A stretch of 64,000 nucleotides of DNA from CAMCTV01 sp964420985 (GTDB lineage: Bacteria > Bacteroidota > Bacteroidia > Flavobacteriales_D > Sanyastnellaceae), in contig CAYQUT010000014.1 in the NCBI GenBank assembly GCA_964420985.1, positions 3,412 through 67,411 on the forward strand. The letters run 5' to 3'. Of this stretch, positions 26,916 through 35,962 are shown one piece after another. The notes beneath the pieces were generated by a model. The model was not told the origin of the DNA and did not search any database. It saw only the letters and a list, made by a program, of their open reading frames with translations. The position numbers were made by a program, and so were the translations under genes. Position 1 is the stretch's first letter. Each line of letters begins with the position of its first letter.

Positions 26916-29900
26916 GTGTCGAACGCTCCTTTTTTAAACCGATACATTCAATCGGTTCACACGCAAAACATCTCAGAAATTTTAACTTCTGAGGGTGGCA
27001 AATTACGTCTCAAAGGTATAGTCGGATCAGCCAAAGCACTCATTGCCAACGCCACTGCCTTGTCCATGAACACATCCCATGTGTTTGTTTTAGAAGACAA
27101 AGAGAAAGCTGCGTATTTCCTCAATGACCTTGAAAACATTGAGAACTATCAAAAAGAAACTCTGGCCCAACGCAACATTCTATTTTTTCCAAGAAGCGCT
27201 CGTGTAGCCTATCAAATGGAAACTGTGGACAATGCCAACGTAGCCATGAGAACTGAAGTTTTGAACTTAATCCGAAAAAAACCAAAAGGACAATGGATTG
27301 TCACCTACCCTGAAGCACTGGCCGAAAAAGTGATTGGACTGGCTTCATTGGAGCAAAAAACATTTGAAATTGAACTAGGCAATACGCTCAACCACGAAAT
27401 GGTAGATGAAGTATTGCAAGAGTATGGATTCATTAAAGTTGACTTTGTCTATGAACCCGGACAATATGCCGTGCGCGGGGGAATCATCGATATTTTTTCC
27501 TTTTCATATGATCACCCTTACCGCATTGAATTGTTTGGAGATTCCATCGACAGCATCAGGAAATTTGACCCAGTTGACCAGCTGAGTTTGTCTTCTATGA
27601 CAAAGGCTACCATTGTACCCAACATCCAAGATGAGAAGCAAATAGATTCAACCATCAACTTTCTTGAATTCGTTGATGCAGATGCGGTTGTTTGGTCAAT
27701 AGAATGTGCCAATGCACCACAGATCTGGGAAAAAGAATTGGAACGAGCAGAGAATCAATTCCAAAAAATCAGTGGTGTCATAAAACACAAATCACCTGAA
27801 GAGCTGTATGCACATCCAACGGATTGGATGAGATTGCTAAAAAACAAACGCTTGGTGGAAATGGGACCAACCGCCCTATTTATGGAAGCTCCCGAGATTC
27901 AATACAACATGACTCCTCAACCTTCTTTCAGCAAGAATTTTGATATGCTCAGCAAGCATCTGGTGACCAAAGCCAAAGAAGGTTTCGATCAGGTTGTATC
28001 TGCAGGACAAGCCAAGCAATTGGAACGTTTGCATCAAATTTTTGAAGACAAACAAATCATTGTACAGTACACCCCACATTTGATAGAATTGAGTGAAGGT
28101 TTTGTTGATATTGACCAACAAATAGCCATTTATACCGATCACCAAATCTTTGAACGCTACCACCGTTTCAAATTGAAAGAGGGATTTAAGAAAAGCAAAG
28201 AGGCTTTAACGTTAAAGGAAATTCTATCTCTTCAACCGGGAGATTATGTTGTTCACATCGATCACGGTGTGGGGCAGTTTGCCGGACTTCAAAAAATTGA
28301 TGTCAACGGAAAAGAACAAGAGGCCATCCGTCTAGTATATAAGGGTGGAGATACTTTGTACGTGAGTATTCACAGTTTGCACCGTATCAGCAAATACAGC
28401 GGAAAAGAAGGTACTGCGCCGAGCATGGATCGCCTGGGTAGCCCTGCTTGGCAGAACTTGAAACAGAAGACAAAAGCCAAAGTCAAAACCATTGCTTTTG
28501 ACTTAATTAAGTTGTACGCCAAGAGAAAGTCGACCATTGGTCATGCTTTTCTTCCGGATAGTTATTTGCAAATGGAGTTAGAGGCATCTTTCATGTATGA
28601 GGATACTCCTGATCAAGCCAAGGCCATTGCAGCTGTAAAACAAGACATGGAATCACCTGCCCCGATGGACCGACTGGTTTGTGGTGACGTTGGATTTGGA
28701 AAAACGGAAGTGGCCATGCGTGCAGCCTTCAAAGCCGCAACGGACGGAAAGCAAGTGGCTGTGCTGGTTCCCACCACCATTCTCGCATTACAACACTACA
28801 AAAGTTTTGCCGCACGTTTCCGCGATTTCCCTGTAACGGTTGACCATATCAGTAGATTCAAATCCGCCAAGGAGAAAAAAGTTACCCTAGAAAAATTGGC
28901 CAAAGGACAAGTCGATATTCTGATTGGAACACATTCTATCGTGGGCAAAGATGTCAAATTCAAGGACCTTGGATTGATGATCATCGACGAAGAACAAAAA
29001 TTTGGCGTTGCAGCAAAAGACAAATTGAAAACAATGAAAGCCAACGTGGATGCGTTGACTTTAACAGCAACTCCCATACCCAGAACACTTCAGTTCTCGT
29101 TGATGGGCGCTCGGGATTTGAGCATCATTCAAACAGCACCCCCTAACAGACACCCCATACATACACAACTCATCACTTTGGATGAAGAGGCCATAAGAGA
29201 TGCCATCAGCTATGAGGTGCAAAGAGGAGGGCAAGTATTCTTCATCAACAACAGAATTCAAAACCTGCAAGAAGTTGCGGGAATGATTCAAAGGCTTTGC
29301 CCTGATGTGCGCATCGGCATAGGACATGGACAAATGAAAGGAGAGCAACTGGAAGAAGTCATGACCCAATTCATTGAAGGAGCCTTTGATGTTTTGGTTT
29401 CAACATCCATTGTAGAAAGTGGGATAGACATCTCCAATGCCAATACCATCATTATCAACAATGCCCATCAATTTGGGATGAGCGATCTTCACCAATTGAG
29501 GGGTCGTGTAGGAAGAAACAACAAAAGAGCCTTTTGCTATCTCATCTCCCCTCCTATCCATTTGATGCCCGATGACACCCGGAAAAGATTAACCGCCATC
29601 GAACAATTCAGCGACCTGGGCAGTGGTTTGCACATTGCCATGAGAGATCTAGATATCCGAGGAGCTGGAGATTTACTAGGAGGCGATCAAAGCGGTTTCA
29701 TCAATGAAATGGGCTTGGAAACCTACCAAAAAATTCTTTCAGAGGCATTGGAAGAAATCAAACAAGAACACTTCCAAGATCTTTATCAAGAAGAGCTAAA
29801 AAGAGAATCTAAATTTGTCAAAGAAACCAACTTAGAAACAGACATGGAGCTCTTCATACCAGATGATTATGTGGGGGATATCCGTGAGCGAATTTCCTTA

Positions 29901-30263
29901 TACAAAGCGCTGGATGATTTAGAAAACGAAATGCAGATGGAGAAATTCATCAAAGATTTGATCGATAGATTTGGTCCCATACCAGAACCAACATTGGCTT
30001 TGATAGACACCATGCGAATCAGATGGACAGCCAACGCATTAGGAATGGAAAAGTTGGTAATGAAATCAGGAAAGATGATTGCTTATTTCATCTCCAAACA
30101 AGATTCTCCTTTCTATCAAAGTGACGTATTCACCCGAATTCTGGATTTCCTGAAGAAATACAGCCATGAAGTGAAGATGTATGAGAAGGACAATACACTG
30201 CGCATGAGTTTCCAAAACATCAACAATGTTCACATTGCATTGCAATGGCTCAAGCGCATTTGA
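26916..30263 (+). CDS. mfd: Transcription-repair coupling factor
   Basis: Displaces stalled RNA polymerase and recruits UvrA. The N-terminal UvrB-like module (VFVLEDKEKAAYFLNDLENI, GGIIDIFSF) is followed by the RNA-polymerase interaction domain (LQPGDYVVHIDHGVGQFAGL). Next come the RecG-like translocase with Walker A GDVGFGKTEVA, motif II DEEQKFG, motif III TLTATPIPRTL and motif VI QLRGRVGR, and the C-terminal TRCF domain. The ATG at 26850 is inside the sucA terminator and before the likely promoter, so GTG at 26916 (then SNAPFLNRYIQS) is proposed. About 1115 residues, normal for the family. Confidence 0.93.
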   Translation: MSNAPFLNRYIQSVHTQNISEILTSEGGKLRLKGIVGSAKALIANATALSMNTSHVFVLEDKEKAAYFLNDLENIENYQKETLAQRNILFFPRSARVAYQMETVDNANVAMRTEVLNLIRKKPKGQWIVTYPEALAEKVIGLASLEQKTFEIELGNTLNHEMVDEVLQEYGFIKVDFVYEPGQYAVRGGIIDIFSFSYDHPYRIELFGDSIDSIRKFDPVDQLSLSSMTKATIVPNIQDEKQIDSTINFLEFVDADAVVWSIECANAPQIWEKELERAENQFQKISGVIKHKSPEELYAHPTDWMRLLKNKRLVEMGPTALFMEAPEIQYNMTPQPSFSKNFDMLSKHLVTKAKEGFDQVVSAGQAKQLERLHQIFEDKQIIVQYTPHLIELSEGFVDIDQQIAIYTDHQIFERYHRFKLKEGFKKSKEALTLKEILSLQPGDYVVHIDHGVGQFAGLQKIDVNGKEQEAIRLVYKGGDTLYVSIHSLHRISKYSGKEGTAPSMDRLGSPAWQNLKQKTKAKVKTIAFDLIKLYAKRKSTIGHAFLPDSYLQMELEASFMYEDTPDQAKAIAAVKQDMESPAPMDRLVCGDVGFGKTEVAMRAAFKAATDGKQVAVLVPTTILALQHYKSFAARFRDFPVTVDHISRFKSAKEKKVTLEKLAKGQVDILIGTHSIVGKDVKFKDLGLMIIDEEQKFGVAAKDKLKTMKANVDALTLTATPIPRTLQFSLMGARDLSIIQTAPPNRHPIHTQLITLDEEAIRDAISYEVQRGGQVFFINNRIQNLQEVAGMIQRLCPDVRIGIGHGQMKGEQLEEVMTQFIEGAFDVLVSTSIVESGIDISNANTIIINNAHQFGMSDLHQLRGRVGRNNKRAFCYLISPPIHLMPDDTRKRLTAIEQFSDLGSGLHIAMRDLDIRGAGDLLGGDQSGFINEMGLETYQKILSEALEEIKQEHFQDLYQEELKRESKFVKETNLETDMELFIPDDYVGDIRERISLYKALDDLENEMQMEKFIKDLIDRFGPIPEPTLALIDTMRIRWTANALGMEKLVMKSGKMIAYFISKQDSPFYQSDVFTRILDFLKKYSHEVKMYEKDNTLRMSFQNINNVHIALQWLKRI

Positions 30264-30296
30264 AGCCCCAATTTGATGTAAATTAGCAAAAAAAAG

Positions 30297-31265
30297 ATGA
30301 TTGTCATTACGGGAGCTGCTGGCTTTATTGCATCCGCATTGGTGGGACGACTCAACGAACTCAGGTACTTTGATTTGGTGTTGGTAGATGACTTTTCAAG
30401 AGAAGAAAGAAAAGTCAATTATCAGGATAAAAAATATCGTAGCTTGATTGAAAGATCTGAATTTCCAAAATGGTTGGATGCCAATGAAAATCAAGTAGAT
30501 TTTATTTTTCACCTTGGTGCTAGAACCGATACGACTGAATTCAATAAAGCCATTTTTGACGAACTCAATGAACAATACTCGCAAACCATTTGGAACAAAT
30601 GTGTGGAGTATGCCATTCCCCTGGTTTACGCGTCGTCTGCAGCAACCTATGGAGATGGTCAATTGGGATACAACGACGATCACGGCATCATACCACAACT
30701 TAAACCCTTGAATCCTTACGGTGACTCGAAAAACAATTTCGACTTGTGGGTGTTGCAACAAAAGACAACTCCATTTTTCTGGGCGGGTTTAAAATTCTTC
30801 AATGTATATGGACCCAATGAGTACCACAAAGGCCGAATGGCTTCTGTCGTTTGGCACAGCTATAATCAAATCATGAACAATGGTGAGATGAAGTTGTTTC
30901 GTTCACACAACCCCAATTATTCGGACGGAGGTCAAATGAGAGATTTTGTGTATGTAAAAGACGTGGCCAATGTTTGTGTGTGGTTAATGGAAAGCAGGAA
31001 AAAGTCAGGTATCTTCAATCTAGGCAGTGGCCAAGCAAGAACGTTTTTGGATTTGACCAAAAACACATTTAAGGCCATGGGCAAACAAGAAAATATCTCT
31101 TTCATTGATACACCAATAGACATAAGGGACAAATACCAATACTTCACTGAAGCCAATATGAGCAAATTGAAAGAAGCCGGTTACCCTCACGCTTTCCACA
31201 CCCTAGAAGAAGGGGTGACGGATTACGTTCAAAATTATTTATTACAAAACTTGAAAATTTACTAG
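30297..31265 (+). CDS. hldD: ADP-L-glycero-D-manno-heptose 6-epimerase
   Basis: A 322-residue short-chain dehydrogenase/epimerase that converts ADP-D-glycero- to ADP-L-glycero-manno-heptose for the lipopolysaccharide core. It shows the NAD(P)-binding GAAGFIAS (third Gly of GxxGxxG is Ala), catalytic SSAATYG and Tyr-x3-Lys in NPYGDSKN, and HldD-specific segments FHLGARTDTTE, FNVYGPNEYHKGRMASVV and DGGQMRDFVYVKD. It begins 33 bp after mfd and ends 1 bp before the pterin synthase, suggesting one transcript onward. Confidence 0.92.
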   Translation: MIVITGAAGFIASALVGRLNELRYFDLVLVDDFSREERKVNYQDKKYRSLIERSEFPKWLDANENQVDFIFHLGARTDTTEFNKAIFDELNEQYSQTIWNKCVEYAIPLVYASSAATYGDGQLGYNDDHGIIPQLKPLNPYGDSKNNFDLWVLQQKTTPFFWAGLKFFNVYGPNEYHKGRMASVVWHSYNQIMNNGEMKLFRSHNPNYSDGGQMRDFVYVKDVANVCVWLMESRKKSGIFNLGSGQARTFLDLTKNTFKAMGKQENISFIDTPIDIRDKYQYFTEANMSKLKEAGYPHAFHTLEEGVTDYVQNYLLQNLKIY

Positions 31266-31266
31266 C

Positions 31267-31692
31267 ATGTCAAAAATCGTTTACGTTACGAGAAGAGAAA
31301 GATTCAATGCTGCTCACAAGCTGTGGCATGAAGAGTGGAGCGCAGAGAAAAATCTTGAGGTATTTGGAAAATGTTCCAATCCCAATTGGCACGGTCACAA
31401 CTATGAATTATTTGTCACCATCAAAGGTGCGCTAAGAGAAGAAACCGGATTTTGCATGGATCTCAAAGTACTCAGCACCATCATCAAGACCAGGGTAACG
31501 GATGTTATCGATCACAGAAATCTCAACCTTGACATTCCTTGGTTGGCAGGTATGAAAACTTCTACTGAAAATCTAGCCGTAGTCATTTGGGAAAGAATTG
31601 AACAAGAGATCAAAGAGTCGGGTTGTCAGTTGCACTGTGTCAAACTATACGAGACAGAAAACAACTTTGTAGAATACTATGGCGGAGAATAA
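31267..31692 (+). CDS. 6-pyruvoyl-tetrahydropterin synthase / QueD family
   Basis: A 141-residue T-fold enzyme acting on dihydroneopterin triphosphate. Zinc ligands are His17 (NAAH), His42 and His44 (WHGH); the catalytic Cys36 is followed by five residues before HGH, and DH at 82-83 and a late Glu (YETENN) complete the site. The C-x5-HGH spacing is that of eukaryote-like pyruvoyl-tetrahydropterin synthases, whereas queuosine-pathway QueD typically has C-x3-HGH. The folE gene overlaps its 3' end by 14 bp, so substrate supply is coupled. Whether the product is a tetrahydropterin cofactor or a 7-deazaguanine precursor is unresolved. Confidence 0.85.
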   Translation: MSKIVYVTRRERFNAAHKLWHEEWSAEKNLEVFGKCSNPNWHGHNYELFVTIKGALREETGFCMDLKVLSTIIKTRVTDVIDHRNLNLDIPWLAGMKTSTENLAVVIWERIEQEIKESGCQLHCVKLYETENNFVEYYGGE

Positions 31693-32245
31693 AATAGAAA
31701 CGGCGATTAAGACCATTCTCGAGAACATTGGAGAGGATGCCAACCGTGAGGGTTTATTAAAAACTCCCGAGCGCGTTGCCAAATCATACGAATTTCTAAC
31801 GCAAGGATATCAGCAAGACGCCAAAGAAGTGTTGGAATCTGCTATGTTCTCTGAGTCCTACTCAGAAATGGTATTGGTCAAAGACATTGAGGTGTACTCT
31901 TTGTGTGAGCACCACTTGCTTCCCTTTTTTGGCAAAGCACACATTGCCTATATCCCAAACGGGACCATTGTTGGATTAAGTAAACTCCCAAGGGTGGTTG
32001 ATGTTTTTGCCAGAAGACTCCAAGTACAAGAAAGATTAACCATTGAAATTCGTGACTGTATCCAAGAAACTTTAAATCCACTTGGGGTAGCTGTAGTAAT
32101 GGAATGTCAGCACCTTTGCATGCAAATGAGGGGCGTGAATAAACAAAATTCGTTAACAACCACCTCAGCGTTCAGCGGAGCCTTCTTGGAAGATGATAAA
32201 ACAAGAAAAGAATTTATACATTTGATTGCAAATAAATTGAAGTAA
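31679..32245 (+). CDS. folE: GTP cyclohydrolase I
   Basis: A 188-residue enzyme converting GTP to dihydroneopterin triphosphate, the first step of folate and tetrahydropterin synthesis. Zinc ligands are visible in SLCEHHLLPFFGKAHIAY (Cys, His) and in VMECQHLCM; the GLSKLPRVVDVFARRLQVQE segment is the core signature. It overlaps the pterin synthase gene by 14 bp and ends 1 bp before the next gene, giving a compact operon. Family length is normal. Confidence 0.95.
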   Translation: MAENKIETAIKTILENIGEDANREGLLKTPERVAKSYEFLTQGYQQDAKEVLESAMFSESYSEMVLVKDIEVYSLCEHHLLPFFGKAHIAYIPNGTIVGLSKLPRVVDVFARRLQVQERLTIEIRDCIQETLNPLGVAVVMECQHLCMQMRGVNKQNSLTTTSAFSGAFLEDDKTRKEFIHLIANKLK

Positions 32246-32246
32246 T

Positions 32247-32957
32247 ATGAACACACCCGATTTTCAGAGAGATTTCTCTATCGATGAAGTAAGCTCATCC
32301 AGTGTAAAAGCTTTCATGAACCGCGTATTTGGTTTGATGTCTTTGGCATTGATCATTTCCGGAATCACCGCTTTTCAATTTTCAGAAACCATGCTGTCGA
32401 TGTTACAAGGTGGAGGAACATTGATGATGTACGCATTGATGTTTGCACCTTTCATTTTCATTTTGGTCATGAACTTTGGTTTCAATAAACTCAGTCCAAT
32501 GGCGTTAACAGTAACGTTTGCCGCTTTTGCTGTAGTAATGGGTATGAGCTTATCCACCATTTTCTTGGTTTATTCCTTGGGAGCAATTGCCAAAGTTTTC
32601 TTCATTACTGCTGGACTATTTGGCACCATGGCCGTATTGGGATACACCACCCAAACAGATTTAACCAAGATGGGAACGTTGTTGATGATGGCCTTATTTG
32701 GTATGATCATCGCTTCTTTGGTCAATTGGTTCATGCACAGTGAGCAATTGGATTACATCATCAGTTGTGTGGGCGTTTTGGTTTTCACAGGTCTAACAGC
32801 CTACGACGTGCAACGCCTAAAAAGAATTGGAATGGGTATCGAATATGGAACCGCTGCTGCTTCCAAATTAGCCGTTATGGGAGCATTGAGCTTGTACCTT
32901 GATTTCATCAATTTATTCTTGTACCTATTGCGCATTTTCGGCAATAGCCGTGACTAA
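32247..32957 (+). CDS. Bax inhibitor-1/YccA-like membrane protein
   Basis: A 236-residue integral membrane protein with about seven hydrophobic helices after a short cytoplasmic N-terminus (FQRDFSIDEVSSSS). The helix beginning VKAFMNRVFGLMSLALIISG and the late LTAYDVQRLKRIG are typical of the BI-1/YccA family. Members affect calcium or proton leak or, as YccA, modulate the FtsH protease; the role here is not known. It ends the pterin operon and is followed 20 bp later by a terminator. Confidence 0.88.
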   Translation: MNTPDFQRDFSIDEVSSSSVKAFMNRVFGLMSLALIISGITAFQFSETMLSMLQGGGTLMMYALMFAPFIFILVMNFGFNKLSPMALTVTFAAFAVVMGMSLSTIFLVYSLGAIAKVFFITAGLFGTMAVLGYTTQTDLTKMGTLLMMALFGMIIASLVNWFMHSEQLDYIISCVGVLVFTGLTAYDVQRLKRIGMGIEYGTAAASKLAVMGALSLYLDFINLFLYLLRIFGNSRD

Positions 32958-32978
32958 AAAATAAGATCCGAAATATAA

Positions 32979-33002
32979 AGCCCGCCACTTGGCGGGTTTT
33001 TG
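32979..33002 (+). terminator. Terminator after BI-1-like gene
   Basis: The stem CCCGCC / GGCGGG with a 4-nt loop is followed by a T-run. It ends 6 bp before the pabB ATG. Confidence 0.88.
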
Positions 33003-33007
33003 TTATC

Positions 33008-34132
33008 ATGGAAGATTTCTTCATTCATTTACCCGCATCCATTGAAAGAGGCCAAGGCTGCAAAGCTTGGGGTATTCAATCGCAATTTATCGCTTCGTTC
33101 CCTATTGATGATCATGCATGGAATAAAGGGCAACAATGGCTAAACAATGAAAAAGGCAATCCCATTTTTGTAATAATGAGCTATGAAGCCGGATTTTGTC
33201 ACCTCAATATTGAACAGAAAAAACTTCCAACACAACCTGCGCTGCTATTCATTGTCCCAAAAAACATAGAGTGGTTTTCTGAAAATTCAATAGAGATGAA
33301 TGAAAGTCAAATTTTGTCTTTTAAACCCATTGAATCTGAAGAAAATTATTACCATAAACTCAACACCATCAAATCTCATCTCCTCAGAGGAGATTATTAT
33401 GAAACCAATTATTGTACGCAATTAAAAGCTCCGGCTTCTGAGCTAAACCCCTACGCGCATTGGCTCAAATTATACGCTTCCAATCCCGCACCGCACGCGG
33501 CCTATGTGCAATTCCATGAGCACCACTTGTTGTGTCTATCACCAGAACGATTTGTTCAGAGAAAGGGTGATGTTTTGCAATCACAACCCATAAAAGGGAC
33601 CATCAAAAAAGGAGCAACAACAGAAGAAGATCTTCTTCTGCAAACACAATTAAAAAACTCCGTAAAAGACTGCACAGAGAATACCATGATTGTAGACTTG
33701 GTGAGAAATGATCTGAGCAGATTAGCCACCAAAGGCAGCGTTCGCGTCACTGAGCTAGCCAAAGTTTATACCTTCCCAAAATTGCATCATCTCATCTCCA
33801 CGGTAGAATGTCAGATAAACAAGGACACTCCATTCACCCCCATCATGAAAGCACTTTTTCCAATGGGCTCCATGACGGGAGTTCCCAAAAAAAATGCTGT
33901 TGCTTCTATGCATCAATTGGAAGAAAATCCGAGAGGTTGGTACAGCGGCACATTGGGTATGATTCAACCCAACGGAGATTTTGATTTGAATGTGATCATT
34001 CGCAGCATCTATTACAATCATCAGAACCAAGAAGCCTTCATTGGCATCGGTGGAGCCATCACCCTGCATTCACAATTCAAAGCGGAATACCAGGAATGCT
34101 GGCTGAAGGCCCAAAGTCTAATCAATCCATAA
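33008..34132 (+). CDS. pabB: Aminodeoxychorismate synthase component I
   Basis: A 374-residue chorismate-binding enzyme making 4-amino-4-deoxychorismate for p-aminobenzoate. The core motif is PIKGT with Lys196; PabB enzymes use this Lys, while anthranilate synthases have Ala there (PIAGT), which decides between the two. Other marks are RGDYYETNYCTQL, DLVRNDLSR and FPMGSMTGVPK. It lacks the long N-terminal domain of TrpE. The ATG is 6 bp after the preceding terminator hairpin, and tilS follows 2 bp after the stop. With folE upstream, folate-branch genes are clustered. Confidence 0.9.
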   Translation: MEDFFIHLPASIERGQGCKAWGIQSQFIASFPIDDHAWNKGQQWLNNEKGNPIFVIMSYEAGFCHLNIEQKKLPTQPALLFIVPKNIEWFSENSIEMNESQILSFKPIESEENYYHKLNTIKSHLLRGDYYETNYCTQLKAPASELNPYAHWLKLYASNPAPHAAYVQFHEHHLLCLSPERFVQRKGDVLQSQPIKGTIKKGATTEEDLLLQTQLKNSVKDCTENTMIVDLVRNDLSRLATKGSVRVTELAKVYTFPKLHHLISTVECQINKDTPFTPIMKALFPMGSMTGVPKKNAVASMHQLEENPRGWYSGTLGMIQPNGDFDLNVIIRSIYYNHQNQEAFIGIGGAITLHSQFKAEYQECWLKAQSLINP

Positions 34133-34134
34133 AA

Positions 34135-35451
34135 ATGAATTTAACCCAAGAAGTAAAATCCAATTTCAATCATTTCTTCCGAGAAGGAAGCTTGTTCATC
34201 TTGGGAGTCAGTGGGGGAAAAGACAGCATGCTTTTGGCTCAACTCATGCTCGAGGCCAAAATTCATTTTCATGTAGCCCACGTCAACTATCAACTAAGAG
34301 GCGAGGACAGTAATCAAGACCAAGCGCTAATTGAAAAATGGGGAAATGAAAACAATATCACCGTTCATTGTATCAAAGTACAATACAACGAAAGTGAGAA
34401 AAACATTCAGTCTTGGGCAAGAACGAAAAGGAGAGACTACTTTGAAATTTTATTGCACCAAGAAAAAGCGGCTGCCATTGTATTGGCGCACCATGTCAGT
34501 GATTTGTGGGAGACCCATTGGCTGAAACTACTCCGTTTTCAAGTTGAAGGAAATTCAGGCATGTTACCCTGGACACCACCCTATTTCAGACCGCTACTGT
34601 ACATACCCAAAAATGCAATTGACAAAGAAGTCGTCAATAAAAACATTCCCTATCGTGAAGACGAATCAAATCAGTCCACCAAATACAACCGAAATTATTT
34701 AAGGCATCAAATCATTCCGGAAATCAATGATCGATTTGGTATCACTGATGAAGCCATCATTCAATACAATCAAAAAAAATCAGATAAAGAAGCATGGAAT
34801 TATTTCCTTATGCAATCCATGCTGGAGGAAGTAGTAGAAGTCAAAGGCGATATTCAAAGTTTTGATTTCAAGAAACTCCCCTCCTTTCTACCAATCTCCA
34901 CTCCCCTATTTCATTGGCTTACCCCTCTAGGTTTTAGTCCGGATCAAATTACCTCCATTGCCCAATGGCAAGGAATTGAAAACGGAAAAAAAATAGAGAG
35001 TCCAGGCTATGTTCTTTGGAAAGAAAATGGCACTTTCAAAGCAAGTCCCATTCGCCAGGACATTCCTGAAACCTACGAAATCCAAAGCCCATTTTTCTTG
35101 GACCTTTGCGGATGGCAAGGAAAGAAAGTTTCTTATCCACATCCTGAATTTTATGGGGATAAAACACACTTGCAAATGGACTTGAGTAAAATTGAATTTC
35201 CCTGCACCATAAGGCCTTGGCGCAATGGAGAGAAGTTTCAACCCTTTGGAATGAAAGGACATGTTCTTGTTTCTGATTACCTGAATCAAAAGGGAGTTGC
35301 AGCTGCATTGAAATCAAAAATTGTTGTCCTAGAAAGCAACAACAAAATTGCCGCCATCCTTGGAATTGAAGTAGCCAATTGGTGTAGAATAGAACAACAC
35401 ACCCAAGGCGTCTGGATTATTCATCCGTTTCCTGAACAATCACAGGAATAA
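34135..35451 (+). CDS. tilS: tRNA(Ile)-lysidine synthetase
   Basis: Modifies C34 of the minor isoleucine tRNA so that it reads AUA. The PP-loop is SGGKDS (residues 26-31 from the ATG at 34135). Conserved segments include VAHVNYQLRGEDSNQD, LAHHVSDLWETHWLKL and NRNYLRHQIIPEI; the C-terminal domain contains IRPWRNGEKFQPFGMKG. The ATG at 34135 lies 2 bp after the pabB stop and is preferred over the ATG at 34096 inside pabB. The 3' end overlaps convergent recX by 35 bp. Confidence 0.93.
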   Translation: MNLTQEVKSNFNHFFREGSLFILGVSGGKDSMLLAQLMLEAKIHFHVAHVNYQLRGEDSNQDQALIEKWGNENNITVHCIKVQYNESEKNIQSWARTKRRDYFEILLHQEKAAAIVLAHHVSDLWETHWLKLLRFQVEGNSGMLPWTPPYFRPLLYIPKNAIDKEVVNKNIPYREDESNQSTKYNRNYLRHQIIPEINDRFGITDEAIIQYNQKKSDKEAWNYFLMQSMLEEVVEVKGDIQSFDFKKLPSFLPISTPLFHWLTPLGFSPDQITSIAQWQGIENGKKIESPGYVLWKENGTFKASPIRQDIPETYEIQSPFFLDLCGWQGKKVSYPHPEFYGDKTHLQMDLSKIEFPCTIRPWRNGEKFQPFGMKGHVLVSDYLNQKGVAAALKSKIVVLESNNKIAAILGIEVANWCRIEQHTQGVWIIHPFPEQSQE

Positions 35452-35902
35452 CTTTTTCCAAAACAGACATCCCAAATCCCTTGGAATAAAGGTGCCGCAT
35501 CAATTTCATTCGTTGCTGATTCTTGACACCCTTGTGACCAATTTGCTTCCATTTGCGTCTTCCTGCTATTAAAGCTTGCTCTGTTTGGTCTTCCTCAGGC
35601 AATTCCCTGAGCACAAGGTCAATCAGCTGCTTCGAAACTCCTTTTCTGAGCAATCCTTGCTTCACTTTAGCAGCACCCCATTGCCTGAACGCTACGTGAT
35701 CATGCACATACGCTCTAGCATAACGTTCTTCATTGAGCAAATTCTCAGCAATCAATTCTGCAATCCAAAACTGTGAAATGAAATATGGGATTTCCCACTT
35801 CATCAACTTCTGCTGAACATCTTGATGACAGCGCTCCGCACGATCACAATAGGCCTTTATTTTAAGCCAATAAACCCCTTTTTCCTGGACCTTGTCTGTC
35901 AT
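35417..35902 (-). CDS. recX: Regulatory protein RecX
   Basis: A 161-residue helical protein of the RecX family, which binds RecA filaments and limits their growth. Typical tandem three-helix units are visible: YCDRAERCHQDVQQKL, LIAENLLNEERYARAYVHD and RQWGAAKVKQGLLRKGVSKQ. recA is not adjacent, which is common in Bacteroidota. It overlaps the tilS 3' end by 35 bp and is divergent from the DUF349 gene, with 60 bp between start codons. Confidence 0.9.
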   Translation of the reverse strand: MTDKVQEKGVYWLKIKAYCDRAERCHQDVQQKLMKWEIPYFISQFWIAELIAENLLNEERYARAYVHDHVAFRQWGAAKVKQGLLRKGVSKQLIDLVLRELPEEDQTEQALIAGRRKWKQIGHKGVKNQQRMKLMRHLYSKGFGMSVLEKVIPVIVQETDE

Positions 35903-35962
35903 TGTAAAAAAAACAAATTTATAGCGCTACTTTGCTATTTTTGTGCAACTTAGAAAAAAGTG

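Noticed and set aside
26850..26916. ATG at 26850 as the mfd start
   Set aside because: It lies inside the sucA terminator stem and before the likely promoter.
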